A DNA stretch of 64,000 nt, taken from positions 5,171,501 through 5,235,500 of the forward strand of contig NZ_CP033433.1 in the NCBI RefSeq assembly GCF_003713065.1. Reading direction: 5' to 3'. This stretch comes from Cohnella candidum (lineage in GTDB: Bacteria > Bacillota > Bacilli > Paenibacillales > Paenibacillaceae). The notes beneath the pieces are model-generated. The model made no database searches. It had not been told where the DNA came from and was given only the letters and a program-made list of their open reading frames with translations. Of the stretch, positions 60,915 through 64,000 are shown piece after piece (positions within the stretch are counted from its first letter, which is position 1; every line of letters begins with the position of its first letter). The translations under genes and the position numbers were made by a program.

Positions 60915-62615
60915 ATGAACTTCGACCTTAACGTTGTGCCGTTCAGCCGAAGGGAATCTTTCCTTGCGGTATCGCTTTTGCCGGGGACGCCGGACCGGCC
61001 GGAAGGCCTTTATTTGCGCACCGTACGCGGCGGCGACGATAAGTTCGGAGAGGCTTTTCTCATAGAATTGATCGGTGCGGACGGCAGTCCGCTGCCGTTC
61101 CGGACCGATGCAAGGCCGGAACGCATCCGGCTCGAATCCGGATCCGGCGATGCCGAAATTTGCATGCCGGGCGGCGCGACGGTCCGGTTTCGCGCCAGGG
61201 GCTGCGGGGTGCGGCTGACCTTCCGGACGGGCGCTTACGATTACGCTTGCCCGGCTGTCGGCCCAAGCTGGGAAGTCAACAGCTTCACGCATGAGTGCCG
61301 CTTTCTGCTGACGCCGATCGCCGGTCATCTTCACGTGGAAGCGCCGTGGGATAAAACGAAAACCACCCGTATCGCCGCCGAATTCGTTCATTCGCAGGAC
61401 GGAACAACGACGGAGTTCGCGGTGGAGGAATATCGCACGGTCCTGGAACCGCGCGTTTCCTGGGAACCGTTCGACGATGCCGCTCAGCGGGTGAAAGCGG
61501 AATTCGCGAAATGGCTGCAGGGCAGCCTTCCCGTGCCGGAGCGTCTGCATGCCGGACGGGAGCTGGCCGCCTACATCACTTGGTCTTGTCTCGTTCCGGC
61601 GGAGGGAAACCTGACCCGCCCGGCGATGTACATGTCGAAGAACTGGATGACCAACATCTGGAGCTGGGACCATTGCTTCAACGCGATGGCGCTCGTGCGG
61701 CAGGATCCGCGGCTTGCCTGGGACCAGTTCATGCTGTTCTTCGACCGGCAGGCGGAGAACGGTTTGATCCCGGACTTCGTCAACGATAAATATGAATTGT
61801 GGAATTGCAACAAACCTCCGATCCACGGATGGACGCTCTCCTGGATGATGGCGCGGACGGATTACATCCGGGAGGAACAATTGCGGGAAGTATACGGACC
61901 GCTCTCCAAATGGACCCGTTGGTGGTTCCGGTACCGCGACGGGGACGGCGACGGCATCCCCCAATACAACCACGGCAACGACTCGGGTTGGGACAACAGC
62001 ACGGTGTTCCATAGAGGAATTCCGGTGGAAAGCCCGGATCTGGCAGCCTTTCTTATCCTCCAGGCTGAAGTGCTGGCGGAAATCGCCGGCCGTCTGGGGA
62101 TGGCCGAAGAAGAGGCGGAATGGCGCCGGCTGGCGGATCTCACGTACGCCAAGATGATCGGGCATTTCTGGAAGGACGGCCGTTTCACCGCCTGCCTGTC
62201 CGGTACGCATGAGGAATCGGAAGGCGACAGCCTGCTCCTCTTCGTGCCCGTTCTGCTCGGCAAGCGGCTGCCCGATAATATCCGGAATGCGCTTCTGAAC
62301 GGACTCAGGGAGAAAGGCCGCTTCTGGACGGCCAACGGTTGGGCGACCGAAAGCGTGTCGAGCCCGTTCTATGCGCCGGACGGTTACTGGAGAGGGCCGA
62401 TTTGGGCGCCGTCCACGATGCTGCTCGTCGAGGGGGCGGCCGCCGCCGGGGACATGGAGCTGGCGCGGGAAGCCGCCGCCCGGTTCTGCGCCATGGCTTC
62501 CCGAAGCGGAATGGCGGAAAACTTCGACGCATTGACGGGCGAAGGGCTTCGCGATCGTGCGTTCACCTGGACCTCGAGCGTATTCCTGATCTTAGCGAAC
62601 GAATATACGGCGTAA
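60915..62615 (+). CDS. MGH1-like glycoside hydrolase ((alpha/alpha)6 barrel, GH63-like)
   Basis: The ATG at 60915 follows AAAGGAGC, giving 566 residues without a signal peptide. An N-terminal beta domain (about 1-190) precedes an (alpha/alpha)6 barrel. Barrel motifs resemble the GH63/mannosylglycerate hydrolase group: NIWSWDHCFNAMAL, NKPPIHGWTLSWM, GNDSGWDNSTVF and the late GYWRGPIWAPSTMLLVEG. The Asp and Glu in such motifs are the usual general acid and base. It probably trims an intracellular oligosaccharide, perhaps one imported by a nearby system. The substrate is unknown; a glycogen debranching type is the alternative. Confidence 0.85.
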   Translation: MNFDLNVVPFSRRESFLAVSLLPGTPDRPEGLYLRTVRGGDDKFGEAFLIELIGADGSPLPFRTDARPERIRLESGSGDAEICMPGGATVRFRARGCGVRLTFRTGAYDYACPAVGPSWEVNSFTHECRFLLTPIAGHLHVEAPWDKTKTTRIAAEFVHSQDGTTTEFAVEEYRTVLEPRVSWEPFDDAAQRVKAEFAKWLQGSLPVPERLHAGRELAAYITWSCLVPAEGNLTRPAMYMSKNWMTNIWSWDHCFNAMALVRQDPRLAWDQFMLFFDRQAENGLIPDFVNDKYELWNCNKPPIHGWTLSWMMARTDYIREEQLREVYGPLSKWTRWWFRYRDGDGDGIPQYNHGNDSGWDNSTVFHRGIPVESPDLAAFLILQAEVLAEIAGRLGMAEEEAEWRRLADLTYAKMIGHFWKDGRFTACLSGTHEESEGDSLLLFVPVLLGKRLPDNIRNALLNGLREKGRFWTANGWATESVSSPFYAPDGYWRGPIWAPSTMLLVEGAAAAGDMELAREAAARFCAMASRSGMAENFDALTGEGLRDRAFTWTSSVFLILANEYTA

Positions 62616-62748
62616 ATCGCGATGCTTTCCCCCGTTCGGGCTTCCGGCGGGGGAGTCGTCGTTTGGGAAGAATACGCATCTGTCTGTCTCCGCAAGCGCA
62701 TGCTAAACTTCATTTATGAAAGCAATCCGGGAGGAGGTTGGCGAAACC

Positions 62749-64000
62749 GTGACGTTCCGATCGTTGAAGCGGCTTTTCCCGTTCCGCAGCATGCGGGCCA
62801 AATTGCTCGTCTGCTTCCTCGTGGTCACGATCATTCCCTTGCTGACGCTCGGGGCCCTGTCTTATTACCAATCCGCGAAAATGGTCAATTCCCAGTTCGG
62901 CAAATACGGGGAAAACGCCGTCGCCCAGCTTGAGCAGCAGACAAGCTCCTATCTGAGCCGGATGAAGCAGACGACGGAAGCGATAAATTCCTACTTGCTC
63001 GATCCGGCGCGAGCGGACCTCGGCAACGTCGCGCCGACCGCTTACCAGGAGATCCTGGATAAAAACGATTTCGAGGATTTCCTGAAAGCGCTTCATACCG
63101 ACCGTACCGCCGGCATATACGTCATCACGCGTTCGGGGTATTTCTATGGGGAGAATAACCTCGACGTCGCGAAGCTGGAACGTACCCTCGCTTGGGGAGC
63201 GGAATCCGATCCCGCCACAGGCGAAAACTGGCTCGGGTTCTACGTTCAGGAGCATATTGTCGATGCCGGCAGTCCGGAGCGGCCCGTCCTCGGCTTGGCC
63301 GTCTCGATCAACAATCCGTACGGAGCGCTCCGCGGAAGCAAGATATTGGTCGAAGAAAACGCGGAGGATTTGCTTCGCGCGTTCCGCCTGTTCGAACGGG
63401 ATACGAAAGCCCATTTGAAAATCACGGATCCGAAGGGAAGGGTCATCTATGAAACGCAGCCCGGCATCCCGCCCGGAGACCGGGACATCGTATGGAAAAA
63501 GAATTTGTCCGCGAACGACTGGACGATCGAAGCCAGGCTCCCTGCCCGGGATTTCTTCCGTTCGTCCGGGATTATCCGGTCCAACACGGTCATGGCCGCC
63601 GCGGCTTCGTGCCTGCTCGCGTTCGGGTTCGCTTATTTGTTCTCGTCCCGCTTTACCGCCCGCATCCGCCGTTTGAAGGATTCGATGCAGAAGGTCAGCT
63701 TCGGCAAGCTGCACACGAGAACGAAAGTGGAAGCCCGGGATGAGCTCGGCAGCCTGGATATCAGCTTCAACAGCATGGTGGAGGGCATCCAGTCCCTGGT
63801 CCGGGAAGTGGAGCGCACCGAAGCGCTCAAGAAAGAAGCCGAACTGAGGGCTTTCCATTATCAAATCAATCCCCACCTGCTGTTCAACACGCTCAACTCC
63901 ATCCAATGGAAGGCGAGATTGGCCGGAGCGGAAGACATCCGGCAAATGCTTTACCACCTCGCCATGGTGCTGGAAGGCAATCTGGAAATTACGCAAGAGC
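62749..64000 (+). CDS. YesM-type sensor histidine kinase, 3' truncated by the window
   Basis: The GTG at 62749 has GGAGG 11 bases upstream; an in-frame ATG at 62716 overlaps that site. At least 417 residues are present with no stop. It has a first membrane helix (LLVCFLVVTIIPLLTLGAL), an extracellular dCache-like sensor (about 45-260), a second helix (NTVMAAAASCLLAFGFAYLF), a HAMP domain (ARIRRLKDSMQKVSFGKL) and the His_kinase phosphoacceptor motif FHYQINPHLLFNTLNSI. The ATPase domain lies beyond the window. Such kinases usually pair with an AraC-type regulator and control sugar ABC importers in Paenibacillus. Confidence 0.92.
   Translation, partial: MTFRSLKRLFPFRSMRAKLLVCFLVVTIIPLLTLGALSYYQSAKMVNSQFGKYGENAVAQLEQQTSSYLSRMKQTTEAINSYLLDPARADLGNVAPTAYQEILDKNDFEDFLKALHTDRTAGIYVITRSGYFYGENNLDVAKLERTLAWGAESDPATGENWLGFYVQEHIVDAGSPERPVLGLAVSINNPYGALRGSKILVEENAEDLLRAFRLFERDTKAHLKITDPKGRVIYETQPGIPPGDRDIVWKKNLSANDWTIEARLPARDFFRSSGIIRSNTVMAAAASCLLAFGFAYLFSSRFTARIRRLKDSMQKVSFGKLHTRTKVEARDELGSLDISFNSMVEGIQSLVREVERTEALKKEAELRAFHYQINPHLLFNTLNSIQWKARLAGAEDIRQMLYHLAMVLEGNLEITQE

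Overview
The window reads as chromosome from a moderately GC-rich, Gram-positive, endospore-former-like Bacilli, most probably Paenibacillaceae (Paenibacillus or Cohnella type). This is inferred from strong GGAGG ribosome binding sites, sigma-A promoters of the TTGACA-17-TATAAT kind, PurR boxes plus guanine riboswitches as in Bacillus, an S-layer (SLH) anchored surface protein, LplABC-type sugar importers and a YesM-type sensor kinase. TTG and GTG starts are common, and many starts were set by the ribosome binding site. No rRNA, tRNA, phage or CRISPR array was found.

Layout. 1-4667: tail of a carbohydrate ABC importer (binding protein, two permeases) with a sugar isomerase and a Gfo/Idh oxidoreductase. 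4722-6168: metY with its own promoter and terminator. 6180-11444 (minus): a TPR protein, a YlbL/SepM-like protease and aconitase. 11636-20634: cell wall and housekeeping genes (amidase, ddl, uvsE, fabI, a UDP-sugar dehydrogenase/epimerase pair, a TauE-type exporter, an inositol monophosphatase-like enzyme). 20714-23065: a LacI regulator with a cre-like site on its own promoter, a small ORF and a sugar isomerase. 23200-24680: a transposase-derived zinc-ribbon gene lacking a visible DDE triad, set among palindromic repeats. 24733-27090 (minus): hemL and an LCP cell wall ligase. 27216-31950: an ABC-2 exporter, a Bcp peroxiredoxin with an apparent ATT start, and guaA. 32078-36333: a TcaA-like membrane protein and a TrpXYZ-like ABC importer. 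36415-38144: pbuG under PurR boxes and a guanine riboswitch. 38247-45195 (minus): a lipoprotein, a 1203-residue SLH surface protein, a GNAT acetyltransferase and a two-component system. 45246-59604: the purine operon purEKBC-SQLFMN, a stand-alone AICAR formyltransferase, a PurO-type IMP cyclohydrolase, and purD. 59650-64000: a 39-residue membrane protein, an alpha/beta hydrolase, a glycoside hydrolase-like protein and a truncated YesM-type kinase.

How it fits together. Purine genes dominate: the pur operon and pbuG each carry PurR boxes upstream of the promoter and a guanine aptamer with a terminator downstream, so both should respond to PRPP and to guanine. The last two steps to IMP are made by two separate proteins instead of the fused PurH of Bacillus. 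Two features look least described. The first is a pair of promoters, for the surface protein and for the acetyltransferase, that share a 24-bp inverted repeat at the same distance from the -10, next to a two-component system that could control them. The second is a seven-copy family of GGGATATCCC-centred palindromic repeats found only around the transposase-derived gene and inside the pur operon, where it accompanies three hairpins spaced exactly 51 bp apart.
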